Assembly (NCBI GenBank): GCA_910574205.1
Contig: CAJSYJ010000001.1
Span: 806,001 to 870,000 of the forward strand
DNA from: Bacteroidales bacterium
GTDB lineage: Bacteria > Bacteroidota > Bacteroidia > Bacteroidales > Rikenellaceae
Direction of reading: 5' to 3'
DNA length: 64,000 nucleotides
Of the stretch, positions 33,909-43,905 are shown one piece after another (the stretch's first letter is position 1; each line of letters opens with the position of its first letter). The notes under the pieces are model-generated. The model saw only the letters and a program-made list of their open reading frames with translations, did no database searches and was not told the origin of the DNA. A program made the position numbers and the translations under genes.

Positions 33909-34928
33909 ATGGGCTTTTTTTCTTTGACACAGGAGTTGGCCATCGATTTGGGTACGGCCAATACGCTGATAATGCACAACGGCAAGGTTATGGTCGACGA
34001 GCCTTCGATCGTCGCGCTCGAAAAGCATACGGGCAAAGTGGTCGCCATAGGCCACAAGGCGCGCCAGATGCACGAGAAGACCAACCCCAACATCCAGACT
34101 ATACGACCTCTTAAAGACGGCGTGATCGCCGACTTCAACGCCACCGAGCTGATGCTCCGCGGTCTGATAAAGAAGGTGCATGCGTCCAGCGGACTCTTCG
34201 CGCCGTCGCTGCGCATGATGATCTGCATCCCGTCGGGCTCGACCAACGTCGAGATACGCGCCGTGCGCGACTCGGCACAGCATGCGGGCGGCCGCGAGGT
34301 CTACCTCATATTCGAGCCCATGGCGGCGGCACTGGGTGCCGGTCTCGACGTCGAGGCGCCCGAGGGCAACCTCATAATCGACATCGGCGGCGGCACGTCG
34401 GAGATAGCCTGCATATCGCTGGGCGGCATCGTATGTTCGGAGTCGATCAACGTCGCCGGCGACGTCTTCACATCCGACATCCAGAACTACATACGTCAGC
34501 AACACAATATCCGCATCGGCGAACGCACGGCCGAGAAGATCAAGTGCGCGATCGGCGCGGCCGTCCCGGAGCTGGACGACGAGCCGGAGGACTTCGAGAT
34601 CACGGGTCCCAACATGCTGACCTCTCTGCCGCAGAAAATAACACTAAATTACAGCGAGATAGCATACGCACTCGACAAATCGCTCGTCAAGCTCGACAAC
34701 GCCCTGATGAAGGTGTTGGAGGATATGCCGCCCGAGCTTTACGCCGACGTTGTCAAGAACGGCATCTATCTGGCCGGCGGCGGTGCCCTGATAAAGGGTC
34801 TCGACCGGCGTCTGAGCGAGAAATCGGGTCTGCCCGTTCATGTAGCCGAAGATCCGCTGCGCGCCATTGCCCGCGGTACGGGTATCGCTTTGAAGAACAT
34901 AGGCAGCTTCTCGTTCCTGATGAAATAA
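33909..34928 (+). CDS. mreB: Rod shape-determining protein MreB (actin-like)
   Basis: 339 residues. The actin-fold phosphate loops are plain: AIDLGTANTLIM near the N-terminus, LIIDIGGGTSEIA, and ADVVKNGIYLAGGGALIKG. MreB forms membrane-bound filaments that organise sidewall peptidoglycan synthesis, with MreC, MreD, PBP2 and RodA encoded directly downstream. It is the first gene of this five-gene elongasome operon. The cell is therefore expected to be rod-shaped or to have been so in its recent ancestry. Confidence 0.97.
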   Translation: MGFFSLTQELAIDLGTANTLIMHNGKVMVDEPSIVALEKHTGKVVAIGHKARQMHEKTNPNIQTIRPLKDGVIADFNATELMLRGLIKKVHASSGLFAPSLRMMICIPSGSTNVEIRAVRDSAQHAGGREVYLIFEPMAAALGAGLDVEAPEGNLIIDIGGGTSEIACISLGGIVCSESINVAGDVFTSDIQNYIRQQHNIRIGERTAEKIKCAIGAAVPELDDEPEDFEITGPNMLTSLPQKITLNYSEIAYALDKSLVKLDNALMKVLEDMPPELYADVVKNGIYLAGGGALIKGLDRRLSEKSGLPVHVAEDPLRAIARGTGIALKNIGSFSFLMK

Positions 34929-35042
34929 CATCGCGGCAGATGCGCCGCGACCGCCGTCGGGCTTCGGCCGAACGACTGATCCGCACTGCGGCGATCGATA
35001 GCCGAGTACCGACCCGGACTCCATTACATTCGACAAAGGCCG

Positions 35043-35897
35043 ATGTACAGACTCTTCGAGTTTATAAAACGCACGTATGTAGTGCTGCTGTTTCTGTTGT
35101 TGGAGGCGGTGGCACTGAATCGTTACGCCTCGTCGACGGCCTACACCCAGGCCAAGATACTCTCGCGCACCAGTGCCGTCACGGGGGCGGTCGACGGAGC
35201 CGTCAGCAGCGTCAAGCACTACTTCTCGCTGTCGGAGGAGAACCGGCTGCTTACGCGGCGTCTGGCCATGACCGAGGCGCGTCTGGCCGCCATGCGCGAA
35301 TCGGAGCAGGGGGCGGCGATGCTCTCGATCGACGATCTGCTGCTGCCCGATACGCTCGTCCCCGAGTGGTCGCAATACCAGTTCCACACGGCACGCGTGG
35401 TAGCCTCGTCGACCGACAGGCCGCGCAACTTCGTCGTGCTGAACCGCGGCATCGCCGACGGCATACGCGAAGACATGGCCGTCGTGACGCCCGACATGAA
35501 ACTCGTCGGCTACATCGTCTCCTGCTCGGAGCGGTATTCGGTCGTGCTGCCGCTGCTGAACACTACATTCCGCACGGGAGGACGTCTGGCCAGCGGCAAC
35601 CACTACGGCTCGATATCGTGGGACGGACTGTCGCCCTACCGCATCACGCTGGGCGAGCTGTCGAAGTATGCCGACATCGACCGCGGCGTGCCGGTCATGG
35701 TCTACTCGGAGCGCTTCCCTGAGGGAATATTGGTAGGCTATGTCGAGGAGTATGCGCTCAACTCGGCACAGACGGCATATACGGCCACAGTATCCGTAGC
35801 GGCCGACATGTCGAGCCTTTACAACGTAATAATCATAGAGAACACGCACTACGGCGAGATCGAGGCTTTGATCGACGACGCCGACAAACGATTCTGA
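35043..35897 (+). CDS. mreC: Rod shape-determining protein MreC
   Basis: 284 residues with a short cytoplasmic N-terminus, one transmembrane helix (about 12-28), a coiled-coil segment (VKHYFSLSEENRLLTRRLAMTEARLA in parts) and the periplasmic beta-domain with NFVVLNRGIADGIREDMAVVTPD, the usual MreC signature. MreC links MreB to PBP2 and RodA in the periplasm. It lies 114 bp after mreB and 8 bp before mreD. Confidence 0.93.
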   Translation: MYRLFEFIKRTYVVLLFLLLEAVALNRYASSTAYTQAKILSRTSAVTGAVDGAVSSVKHYFSLSEENRLLTRRLAMTEARLAAMRESEQGAAMLSIDDLLLPDTLVPEWSQYQFHTARVVASSTDRPRNFVVLNRGIADGIREDMAVVTPDMKLVGYIVSCSERYSVVLPLLNTTFRTGGRLASGNHYGSISWDGLSPYRITLGELSKYADIDRGVPVMVYSERFPEGILVGYVEEYALNSAQTAYTATVSVAADMSSLYNVIIIENTHYGEIEALIDDADKRF

Positions 35898-35905
35898 TAC
35901 CGGAG

Positions 35906-36424
35906 ATGTACAGATACAGGTCATATATTTGGTTGTTCCTCATAGCCCTCTCGGCGCAGCTGTTCATCCTGAACAACCTGTCGCTCAGCATCTGGCTGCG
36001 CCCGATGATCTTCTCGGCCGCCGTACTTCTGCTGCCCGTCGAGTGGCGCACGGTGTGGGTGCTGGTCACGGCCGCCGCCGCAGGCTGGACGCTCGACATG
36101 GCCACCGGATGTCAGGGACTGTATACCGCCTCGCTGCTGCCGCTGGCCATGGTGCGCGGCGCCATAGTGCGTCTGACGGCCAACCGCAGCGTCGAGCCGT
36201 CGGATCAGACCGAAGTACTGGTAAGCCTCAGCCGCAAGCAGCTGTTCATATATCTGGCCGCAGGCATCGTGCTTCACCACGCGATGTTCTTCTTTCTGGA
36301 AACCATGTCGTTTACGTTCTTCTGGCAGACTGCGGGTCGCATATTCGCCGGCAGCGCACTAGCCCTGGCACTCGTCTGGCCGGGGGCGGCGTGGTTCATG
36401 TCCAACGAATCTTCGGGGCAATGA
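35906..36424 (+). CDS. mreD: Rod shape-determining protein MreD
   Basis: 172 residues with about five transmembrane segments and few conserved residues, as usual for MreD. The identification rests on topology, length and position between mreC and the PBP2 gene. Its stop overlaps the PBP2 start by 4 bp (ATGA), indicating translational coupling. Confidence 0.88.
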   Translation: MYRYRSYIWLFLIALSAQLFILNNLSLSIWLRPMIFSAAVLLLPVEWRTVWVLVTAAAAGWTLDMATGCQGLYTASLLPLAMVRGAIVRLTANRSVEPSDQTEVLVSLSRKQLFIYLAAGIVLHHAMFFFLETMSFTFFWQTAGRIFAGSALALALVWPGAAWFMSNESSGQ

Positions 36425-38274
36425 AATTCGAAAGGGCTTCGCTTCAACGCTATGCGACGCTGCGCTGGATAGTCGCGGCGGTATTCGTCGCGCTGGCGCT
36501 GCGTCTGTGCTACATCCAGCTGATCGACACCAAATACAAGGATCTGGCTACGTCGAACATCATCCGGCGCGTGGTGGAGTACCCCTCGCGCGGCGAGGTG
36601 CTCGACCGACGCGGCGAGTATCTCGTGCAGAGCCGCGAGTGCTACGACGTCATGGTCATCGCGGGCGAGATACCCCACGAGGGTTTCGACACGATGCGCA
36701 TGGCGGCCATACTCGACATCACGCCCGAACGTCTGCGCTCGCAGATCGACAAGGCGCGACGCTATCCGCGGGCGCCGTTTCTCGTGACCAACTATGTGCC
36801 GCAGCAGGCCAAACTGGCATTCGACGAGTGTTACTTCAAGGGGTTCTATACGGTATTCCGCACGGCGCGGCAATACCCCCGCAAGATCGGCGGAAACCTG
36901 CTGGGCTATGTCGGCGAGGTCAGCGAGCGCGACATCAAGCGCTGGCCCTACTATTCGGCCGGCGACTACATAGGCATCGGCGGCGTAGAGTCGGCATACG
37001 AGGTCGAACTTCGCGGCCGCAAGGGCGTCAAGGTCGAGACGACCGACACCCACGGCGCCGTCAAAGGCTCCTACATGGACGGTGCGTTCGACACGCTTCC
37101 GGTCAACGGGCGCAGGCTCATATCGACGATCGATGCCCGCCTGCAAGCCTTCGCCGAGGAGCTTATGGAGGGCAAGATCGGCGCTGTGGTAGCTATCGAG
37201 CCGTCGTCGGGCGAGATACTCGTCATGGCTTCGTCGCCTACATACGATCCCGACGAGCTGGTCGGCCGCCAGCGCGGCAACCACTACATGACCTTGCAGG
37301 AGAACGTGCGGCAGCCGCTGTTCAACCGTGCCGTCAAGTCGAAGTATCCGCCGGGATCGACATTCAAGCTGGTACAGGGGCTTATAGGCATGCAGGAGGG
37401 GGTGCTGCATTCGAGCGACCTGCACCCGTGCCACGAGGGCTTCGTGGTGGGCAAGCGCAAGGTCAAGTGCCACTCGCACCGCTCGCCGGTGGATCTGCGC
37501 GACGCCGTGGCCACCTCGTGCAACGCCTACTTCTGTTACGTATTCAAGGATATAATCACAAACCCCAAGTACGGCGGAGTGAGGCGCGGTCTGGAAGTGT
37601 GGCGCGAGTATGTCGAGAGCTTCGGCTTCGGCCGCACGCTCGACTCGGACTTCATAGGCGAGGGCGTGGGCAACGTACCCTCGACCGAGGACTACGACCG
37701 CATGTACAACGGACGCTGGAACTGGGGTACGCCTATTTCGCTGTCGATAGGTCAGGGCGAAATGGGATGCACGCCGCTGCAAATGGCCAATCTCGCCGCC
37801 ATAGTCGCCAACCGAGGATATTACTACATACCCCATATCGTCAAGCACATCGAGGGATGCGACTCGCTCGACGCACGCTTCTACCAGCGGCAGTATACCA
37901 AGGTCGACAGCCGCTACTTCGAACCGATAGTCGAGGGCATGTGGCGCGGCGTGAACGTGTGGGGCACCTCGCGCGGCGCCGAGCTGCCGGGACTCGACGT
38001 ATGCGGCAAGACGGGTACGGCGCAGAACCCCCACGGCAAGGACCACTCGACATTCCTGTCGTTCGCACCGAAGGACAACCCGCGCATAGCCATATCGGTC
38101 TACGTCGAGAACGGAGGCTTCGGAGCCACCATCGCCCTTCCGATAGCCAGCCTTATCGAGGAGCTCTATCTGACCGACACCATACGCCGCCCCGAGATGC
38201 TTAGATATGTCAAGGAGCATACGGTCTATTACCCATATTACGACAAGCTCAATGCGAAGAAAAACCGGAAATAG
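36421..38274 (+). CDS. mrdA: Penicillin-binding protein 2 (class B transpeptidase)
   Basis: 617 residues from ATG 36421, which overlaps the mreD stop; an open extension upstream to 35929 is antisense-free but lies inside mreD and is rejected. One N-terminal transmembrane helix is followed by the pedestal domain (EYPSRGEVLDRRGEYLV) and the transpeptidase: Ser313-Lys316 in PPGSTFK, SCN in VATSCNAYF, and KTGTAQ at Lys530. PBP2 crosslinks lateral-wall peptidoglycan together with RodA. It is the main target of mecillinam-type beta-lactams in this group by family knowledge. One base separates it from rodA. Confidence 0.94.
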   Translation: MKFERASLQRYATLRWIVAAVFVALALRLCYIQLIDTKYKDLATSNIIRRVVEYPSRGEVLDRRGEYLVQSRECYDVMVIAGEIPHEGFDTMRMAAILDITPERLRSQIDKARRYPRAPFLVTNYVPQQAKLAFDECYFKGFYTVFRTARQYPRKIGGNLLGYVGEVSERDIKRWPYYSAGDYIGIGGVESAYEVELRGRKGVKVETTDTHGAVKGSYMDGAFDTLPVNGRRLISTIDARLQAFAEELMEGKIGAVVAIEPSSGEILVMASSPTYDPDELVGRQRGNHYMTLQENVRQPLFNRAVKSKYPPGSTFKLVQGLIGMQEGVLHSSDLHPCHEGFVVGKRKVKCHSHRSPVDLRDAVATSCNAYFCYVFKDIITNPKYGGVRRGLEVWREYVESFGFGRTLDSDFIGEGVGNVPSTEDYDRMYNGRWNWGTPISLSIGQGEMGCTPLQMANLAAIVANRGYYYIPHIVKHIEGCDSLDARFYQRQYTKVDSRYFEPIVEGMWRGVNVWGTSRGAELPGLDVCGKTGTAQNPHGKDHSTFLSFAPKDNPRIAISVYVENGGFGATIALPIASLIEELYLTDTIRRPEMLRYVKEHTVYYPYYDKLNAKKNRK

Positions 38275-38275
38275 C

Positions 38276-39697
38276 ATGTTCGACTCCTCGTCCGAGGGGC
38301 TGTTCTACGGCATCGACCGCGTTGCGCTGCTGCTATACGTCGCGCTGGTGGCCGTCGGCCTGCTCTGCATAACGGCAGCCTCCTACGACGAGCGCATCGA
38401 CGACGTATTCTCCATGTCGCACTTCTACATGAAGCAGCTGATGTGGATCGGCATATCGTGGACCGTGGCTCTGGTGCTGCTGCTGATCGACGAGAAGTAT
38501 TTCCACATGTGGGCCTACCCTGCCTATATATTGGGTATTGCCTCGCTGGTGGCCGTACTGATGTTCGGCCGCGAGGTCAACGGCGCCAGGGCATGGTTCC
38601 AGTTGGGCGACGTGAGAATACAGCCCGTCGAGTTCGCGAAGATAGCCACGGCGCTCACGCTCGCGCGCGTGATGAGCGCATATTCGTTTTCGATATCGCG
38701 CCCGAGCGACATCGTCAAGGTCGCGGTGGTCATCATGCTGCCGCTGGGCATCATCATCTTGCAGAACGACACCGGCTCGGGCGTAGTGCTATGCTCGTTC
38801 CTGTTCGTACTCTACCGCGAGGGTCTGAGCCGCGCGATATGTATGCCGCTCGTCCTGATCGTCTTTCTGTTCATCTTCTCGTTCATCTTGGAGCCTCTGG
38901 CACTCTTCCTCGTACTGCTCGCGGCGCTGGTCGTATACAGCGCGGCACGCAGCGGCAGGTGGTCGGCGCACGTGCGCTTCATGGCCTTCACGCTGCTCTG
39001 CTCGCTGCTCCTGTCCGTGGCTACGCCGCTGAGCGGATATGCCTCGCTGATGATCGTCTGCGGCGTCGAGGCCGCGGTGCTGATTATAGCCGCCGTGCAG
39101 AACAAGGCTTACGAGATATTGTGGCTTACGGCGATGTTCATCGGCTCCATGATATTCGTTCCGACGACCGACTACATATTCGACAACGTGCTCAAACCCC
39201 ACCAGAGAGATCGTGTGCTTAGTTTCGTAGGCATGAAGAGCGACCCGCTGGGCATCGACTACAACGTCAACCAGTCGCAGATAGCCATAGGCTCGGGCGG
39301 CTTTGCGGGCAAGGGCTTCATGGAGGGTACGCAGATACGCTACAACTTCGTGCCGGAGAAGCACACCGACTTCATCTTCTGCACCTTGGGCGAGGAGTGG
39401 GGCTTCGTGGGGACGATAGCCGTACTGGGGTTGTTCATCGCTCTTATACTGCGCCTTATGAAGATGGGCGAGAGGATCAAGGAGCCTTTCGGACGCATAT
39501 ACTGCTATTGCGTGGCGGCGATATTGCTGTTCCACGTCATGGTCAACGTCGGCATGACCATAGGTCTGATGCCCGTAATGGGTATCCCGCTGCCGCTTAT
39601 GAGCTACGGCGGCTCGTCGCTGGTGGCCTTCACGATGTTGATCATAATAGCCATACGCCTCGACGCCTCGACGCGTCAGGATGCCGCCAACATCTGA
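38276..39697 (+). CDS. rodA: RodA, SEDS-family peptidoglycan polymerase
   Basis: 473 residues from ATG 38276, one base after the PBP2 stop; earlier in-frame ATGs at 38207 and 38252 overlap the PBP2 gene. About ten transmembrane segments carry SEDS motifs: NGARAWFQLGDVRIQPVEFAK, QNDTGSGVVL with the essential Asp, EKHTDFIFCTLGEEWGF and PVMGIPLPLMSYGGSSL. RodA polymerises lipid II glycan strands for cell elongation. A longer loop region between about residues 195 and 285 holds extra hydrophobic segments, common in Bacteroidota RodA. Confidence 0.94.
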   Translation: MFDSSSEGLFYGIDRVALLLYVALVAVGLLCITAASYDERIDDVFSMSHFYMKQLMWIGISWTVALVLLLIDEKYFHMWAYPAYILGIASLVAVLMFGREVNGARAWFQLGDVRIQPVEFAKIATALTLARVMSAYSFSISRPSDIVKVAVVIMLPLGIIILQNDTGSGVVLCSFLFVLYREGLSRAICMPLVLIVFLFIFSFILEPLALFLVLLAALVVYSAARSGRWSAHVRFMAFTLLCSLLLSVATPLSGYASLMIVCGVEAAVLIIAAVQNKAYEILWLTAMFIGSMIFVPTTDYIFDNVLKPHQRDRVLSFVGMKSDPLGIDYNVNQSQIAIGSGGFAGKGFMEGTQIRYNFVPEKHTDFIFCTLGEEWGFVGTIAVLGLFIALILRLMKMGERIKEPFGRIYCYCVAAILLFHVMVNVGMTIGLMPVMGIPLPLMSYGGSSLVAFTMLIIIAIRLDASTRQDAANI

Positions 39698-39762
39698 GCC
39701 GTCGCCTCGCAGAGCGGCCGGGAAGCTGGCAGGAATTGTAAAACATAAATTTCTTAAATAAC

Positions 39763-40719
39763 GTGATCTACCTTATCTATTTCATCGTGGCGTGGCTCGT
39801 GGTGCGCTTCTCGATCATGGCGTCGAACTATATCGACATGATCGACCGCTCGACACGACTCTCGGGCGCCTTTCTGGGCGGCGTGCTGCTCTCGGCCGTC
39901 ACGTCGCTGCCCGAGCTGTTCACGAGCATCTCCGCAACCGTCTTTCTCGACAAGCCCGACCTGTGCATGGGCAACATCCTCGGCAGCGACCTTTTCAATG
40001 CGTCGATGCTGGGTGCGGTCGTGATGCTGTCGATACGCCGCTTCGGCCGCGTGCGCTGCTCGCGCAGCCATATAATAGTAGTGGCATACCTTATAATAAT
40101 GTACGCCGTGCTGGGGCTGCGCCGCGCAGAGATCACGGCGTGGCGGCTCGGCTGGTTCGACGCAACGAGCCTGATAATACTGCTCCTCTACATATTATCG
40201 GTAAGACATCTGGCGGCCGAGAACGGCGAGCCCGCACAGGACGGGAGCGCAGACGACAAGCCGATCGCGCTGTCGCTCCGACAGATCGTCTTCCGCTTCG
40301 CGCTGTCGAGCGTAGGCATCATCGTGCTGAGCATCGCCATGACATACATCACAGACGAGATCGCCGACAGACTCTCGCTCGGCGCGGGGCTGGCCGGCGC
40401 GCTTTTTCTGGGCATAGCCACATCGCTGCCCGAGGTAACGTCGACAATTGCGCTGTTCCGCATACGCAACTACGACATCGCCGTGGGCAACATCATAGGC
40501 AGCAACGTATTCAACTTCTTCGTGCTGGCCGTGGCCGACCTGGTGTCGGCAGGCACGGGCGTCTACGGCTTCGCCGACGGCAAGGTGCAGGGGCTTCTGA
40601 TGTTCGGTTCGCTGGCCATGCCGCTGCTGGCCTTGATGCTCATGAGCAGCCGTCCTATGTTCCGGTTCGCATGCGCGGCCGCGGCCGCAGCCTGCTACAT
40701 AGGCTTCCTTCTGGGATGA
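39763..40719 (+). CDS. CaCA-family cation exchanger (Na+/Ca2+ type)
   Basis: 318 residues with about ten membrane segments in two inverted repeats. The two alpha-repeats are clear: GVLLSAVTSLPELFTSI (about 42-58) and FLGIATSLPEVTSTI (about 219-233), each with the ion-binding Glu of PE. Each is followed by a Gly-Asn motif (GNILGSDLFN and GNIIGSNVFN). It exchanges Ca2+ or another cation for Na+ or H+ in the inner membrane. The start is GTG at 39763, 65 bp after rodA; no earlier ATG fits. It may be cotranscribed with the rod operon. Confidence 0.9.
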   Translation: MIYLIYFIVAWLVVRFSIMASNYIDMIDRSTRLSGAFLGGVLLSAVTSLPELFTSISATVFLDKPDLCMGNILGSDLFNASMLGAVVMLSIRRFGRVRCSRSHIIVVAYLIIMYAVLGLRRAEITAWRLGWFDATSLIILLLYILSVRHLAAENGEPAQDGSADDKPIALSLRQIVFRFALSSVGIIVLSIAMTYITDEIADRLSLGAGLAGALFLGIATSLPEVTSTIALFRIRNYDIAVGNIIGSNVFNFFVLAVADLVSAGTGVYGFADGKVQGLLMFGSLAMPLLALMLMSSRPMFRFACAAAAAACYIGFLLG

Positions 40720-40795
40720 CGCACGGAAAGGAAGATGACCGGATTTTTTAGTTACGCCGATTTTTAGTATATTCGCATTCGTTAAACCGGATTGA

Positions 40796-41578
40796 ATGAT
40801 GCAGAACGAACGATTGATATTTCTGACCAACGACGACGGGTACATGTCGAAGGGGTTCCGCGCGGCTATCGAGGTGGCGCGCAGTTTCGGACACGTGATA
40901 GCCATTGCCCCCGACCGCGTGCAGAGCGGTATGAGTCAGGCCATAACCATATCGACACCGCTGTTCCTGCGGCAGGTCGAATCGACCGACGATGTGGAGA
41001 TATACTCCTTCTCGGGGACACCGGTCGACTGCGTGAAGGTGGCGTTCGACCACTTCTTGCAGGAGCGCAAGATCGATCTGGTGCTGTCGGGCATCAACCA
41101 CGGCTCCAATGCCGCCGTCAATGTCATGTACTCCGGCACTATGGGTGCGGCTATCGAGGGCAGCTTCTACGGCATCCCGGCCGTGGGGCTGTCGCTGGAC
41201 GACCACTCGGCCGAGGCCGACTTCGAAGCGGCCGTCGAGTACGGACGCCGCATCGTCGCCGCCGTGCTGGATGCCGCCGCGACGCTGCCGCGGCCGCTAT
41301 GTCTGAATGTTAACGTGCCGGCCATACCCCTCGGCGAGATACAAGGCATAAAGCCCTGCCGCCAGACCAAGGGTTTCTGGCGCGAGGACTTCTACCGCCG
41401 GCAGGATCCCCACGGCCGCGACTACTTTTGGCTGACGGGCAAGTTCAACAACGCCGAACCCGACGCCGAGGACAGCGACGAGTGGGCACTCGCGCACGGC
41501 TATGTGGCCGTAGTTCCGGTTCAGGTCGACATGACCGACTACCGCATGCTCTCGGCGCTGCCCGACATATTGCCCTAA
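40796..41578 (+). CDS. surE: 5'/3'-nucleotidase SurE
   Basis: 260 residues. The metal-binding N-terminus is LTNDDGYMSKGFRA (about 9-22), followed by VIAIAPDRVQSGMSQAIT, SGTPVDCVK and SGINHGSNAAVNVMYSGTMGAA, all SurE motifs. It dephosphorylates nucleoside monophosphates and is linked to stationary-phase survival. ATG codons at 40796 and 40799 are both possible starts. TATATTCG upstream is a near match to the -7 box. A sensor kinase gene follows after 18 bp. Confidence 0.94.
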   Translation: MMQNERLIFLTNDDGYMSKGFRAAIEVARSFGHVIAIAPDRVQSGMSQAITISTPLFLRQVESTDDVEIYSFSGTPVDCVKVAFDHFLQERKIDLVLSGINHGSNAAVNVMYSGTMGAAIEGSFYGIPAVGLSLDDHSAEADFEAAVEYGRRIVAAVLDAAATLPRPLCLNVNVPAIPLGEIQGIKPCRQTKGFWREDFYRRQDPHGRDYFWLTGKFNNAEPDAEDSDEWALAHGYVAVVPVQVDMTDYRMLSALPDILP

Positions 41579-41596
41579 CACCCAAAAGCCGACACG

Positions 41597-42583
41597 ATGA
41601 CTACGATCGAAATAATGCTCGTGATAGCCATAATCTTGCAGACGGTGGCTACGGTAATCTCGATACTTCTTATCAACCAGACCAAGTTCAACGTGCTGTG
41701 GATATGCTGCATCGTGGGCTTCACGCTGCTCACGGCCGAGCGCGTATGCCAGCTGCTGGCCTACGACAATGTGGACGTGCCGCCGCAGACGTTCATCTGG
41801 CTGGGCATAATCATCTCGTTCTGCTTCTCCGTAGGACTGCTCTTCGCAAATGTCCTGATAAGATACATAGACCGCATAAACCATAACCGCCGGCTGCTCG
41901 AAAACCGGCTCATGACGGCCGTGCTGCGCACCGAGGAGCGGTCGCGCGCCGACTTCTCGCGCGAGCTGCACGACGGTCTGGGCCCGCTGCTCTCGTCGGC
42001 CAAGATGTCGCTTTCGGCGCTCTCGACAGAGAAGGGCGGCGACAGCCGCACTCTGATCGACAACACGATGTATGTCATAGACGAGGCCATACGCTCGCTC
42101 AGGGAGATATCCAACAACCTTTCGCCCCACGTGCTCAATAACTTCGGTCTTGCGCGCGGCATACAGAATTTCATCGACAAGAGCTGCGCCATGCACTCGA
42201 CGGCTATCGAGTTCAAGACCAACCTGCGCACCGAACGCTTCGACTCGAACATCGAAGTCATACTATACCGCGTCGTATGCGAGCTTATCAACAACTCGCT
42301 CAAACACTCGGGATGCTCGCGCATCGAGCTGGCGCTCATCCTCTGCGGCGACGTGCTGCAACTCGACTTCACGGACAACGGACGCGGATTCTCACCGCGC
42401 GAGATGATGGACTGCGGCATGGGACTGTCGAACATCAATTCGCGCATAGGCTCGCTCAACGGTTCGTTCGACATCGAGAGCCGCGACGGCGAGGGCATGC
42501 ACGCACGCGTGAAGGTCAATATCGACAGCGCGATCATTCTCACTGTGCCGCGTCGTCGCGACAAGATCAAAAACCGTAAGTAA
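41597..42583 (+). CDS. Sensor histidine kinase (HisKA_3/NarX type)
   Basis: 328 residues. The N-terminus has about three hydrophobic segments (4-26, 32-50, 66-88) with almost no extracytoplasmic domain, so it probably senses within the membrane or inside the cell. The phosphoacceptor is His125 in SRELHDGLGPLLSSAKM, followed by a HATPase domain with ELINNSLKHSGCSRIEL (N-box), DNGRGFS (G1) and GMGLSNINSRI (G2). The partner response regulator starts 2 bp downstream. The signal and regulon are unknown. Confidence 0.92.
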   Translation: MTTIEIMLVIAIILQTVATVISILLINQTKFNVLWICCIVGFTLLTAERVCQLLAYDNVDVPPQTFIWLGIIISFCFSVGLLFANVLIRYIDRINHNRRLLENRLMTAVLRTEERSRADFSRELHDGLGPLLSSAKMSLSALSTEKGGDSRTLIDNTMYVIDEAIRSLREISNNLSPHVLNNFGLARGIQNFIDKSCAMHSTAIEFKTNLRTERFDSNIEVILYRVVCELINNSLKHSGCSRIELALILCGDVLQLDFTDNGRGFSPREMMDCGMGLSNINSRIGSLNGSFDIESRDGEGMHARVKVNIDSAIILTVPRRRDKIKNRK

Positions 42584-42585
42584 CA

Positions 42586-43227
42586 ATGGAACGCATAAGA
42601 CTGGCACTGGTCGACGACCATACTCTGTTCCGCAGCGGTCTGCGCGGACTGCTCTCGCGCCAAGAAGGCTTCGAAGTGGTGGCCGACATGGGCAGCGGCG
42701 AGGAGTTTCTGGCCGCTCTGCCGACACTGGCCGTCGATGTCGTCTTCATGGATATATCGATGCCCGGCATCGACGGCGGCGAGACTTCGCGCAGGGCTTT
42801 GGCCATGCGTCCCGAGCTGAGGATAATAACGTTGTCGATGTACGGCGACGAGCAGTACTACACGCGCATGATGGAGTGCGGCGCATCGGGCTTTCTTTTG
42901 AAGGACTCCGACATAGCCGACGTGGTTGCCGCGGTGGAGACGGTATATGCCGGAGACAGCTATTTCAGCCGCACGCTGCTCGACTCGCTGGCCGGACGCA
43001 TGCACTCGGTCGCCGTATGCGAGGACGAGGAGAGTCTGTCGGCACGCGAGATAGAGATACTCGCCTGCGTATGTCAGGGCTTGTCGAACCAGCAGATCGC
43101 CGACCGCCTCTTCATATCGAAGCGCACGGTCGACAAGCACCGCGCCAACATCCTCGAAAAGACCGGATGCCGCAATACGGCCGATCTGGTGGTATATGCG
43201 ATCAAAAACAAACTCGTGGAGATCTGA
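42586..43227 (+). CDS. LuxR/NarL-family response regulator
   Basis: 213 residues. The receiver domain has the acidic pair Asp10-Asp11, phosphoacceptor Asp56 (FMDISMPG) and Lys106 (FLLKDSD). The C-terminal helix-turn-helix (about 148-205) reads LSAREIEILACVCQGLSNQQ and RTVDKHRANILEKTGC, standard NarL form. It forms a cognate pair with the kinase directly upstream. The nearest non-essential target region is the repeat-rich gap downstream, but no operator could be assigned. Confidence 0.94.
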   Translation: MERIRLALVDDHTLFRSGLRGLLSRQEGFEVVADMGSGEEFLAALPTLAVDVVFMDISMPGIDGGETSRRALAMRPELRIITLSMYGDEQYYTRMMECGASGFLLKDSDIADVVAAVETVYAGDSYFSRTLLDSLAGRMHSVAVCEDEESLSAREIEILACVCQGLSNQQIADRLFISKRTVDKHRANILEKTGCRNTADLVVYAIKNKLVEI

Positions 43228-43345
43228 CCGGCGCCTCGTCCGCTCCGTCCGCTCTTTCGACATCGCCGGCCGGAACGACATAGGCTGCCGTTGACCGCAG
43301 CACAACGCCCCGCAGTCGGAACTCGCAGGCAAACATATTCTAAAT

Positions 43346-43376
43346 AAAAACCCGACGAGAATTACTCCCCATCGGG
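43346..43376 (-). terminator. Minus-strand terminator-like hairpin
   Basis: On the minus strand CCCGA and TCGGG pair, with GAG/CTC inside, followed by TTTTTATTTA. It would end a transcript coming from the repeat region. Confidence 0.5.
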
Positions 43377-43752
43377 CCGACTGTGAGCAAGTGTTCTGCC
43401 TCGGTCGGATCAAAAAAAGTATGTTTCGTATAACGCAGGTATTTTCATAAGAAAACCCAAACGAGACCACCCTGCGCCATAACCTGTTATATTCAGGCCG
43501 ATAAAACGGCCGCTCCGAACCGAGCTTCCCGCATTCCGGAATATCCCGCCGCACCCCGCCGCAGGCAAGGCCGAGGCGATATACATGCACCTACCCCCAG
43601 CCTCGCATAGTTCCGGACACCTTCCGTTCCGCACCGGCTCGACGAGAACGATTCCTGCCGGGGGGGGCAGTTTTCAAGCCTCGACATAGTCCGCTCGCGG
43701 TTTATGCTCCCGCCCGACGGAAAACATCGAACCGCTTCCGGCATCCTATCTA

Positions 43753-43905
43753 CCCCAGCGCTGGCCGAACGGTTTTTCTGCATCAGGCCCGTCTTAACGA
43801 GACTCCATGTCCATCACCTTTTCTGCCGCAGCGCTTCCCGAACGGTTTTTCTGCATCAAGCCCGTCTTGACAGCTACTCCATACCGAGCATCTTTTCTAC
43901 CCGGC
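43753..43905. repeat. 73-bp tandem repeat, two clear copies
   Basis: CGAACGGTTTTTCTGCATCA starts at 43766 and again at 43839, 73 bp apart. Flanks CAGCGCT before and CCCGTCTT after are also shared; a decayed third copy follows from about 43901. Confidence 0.8.

Noticed and set aside
35929-36420. N-terminal extension of the PBP2 gene
   Set aside because: It overlaps mreD in another frame; the ATG at 36421 with ATGA overlap gives a normal PBP2 start.
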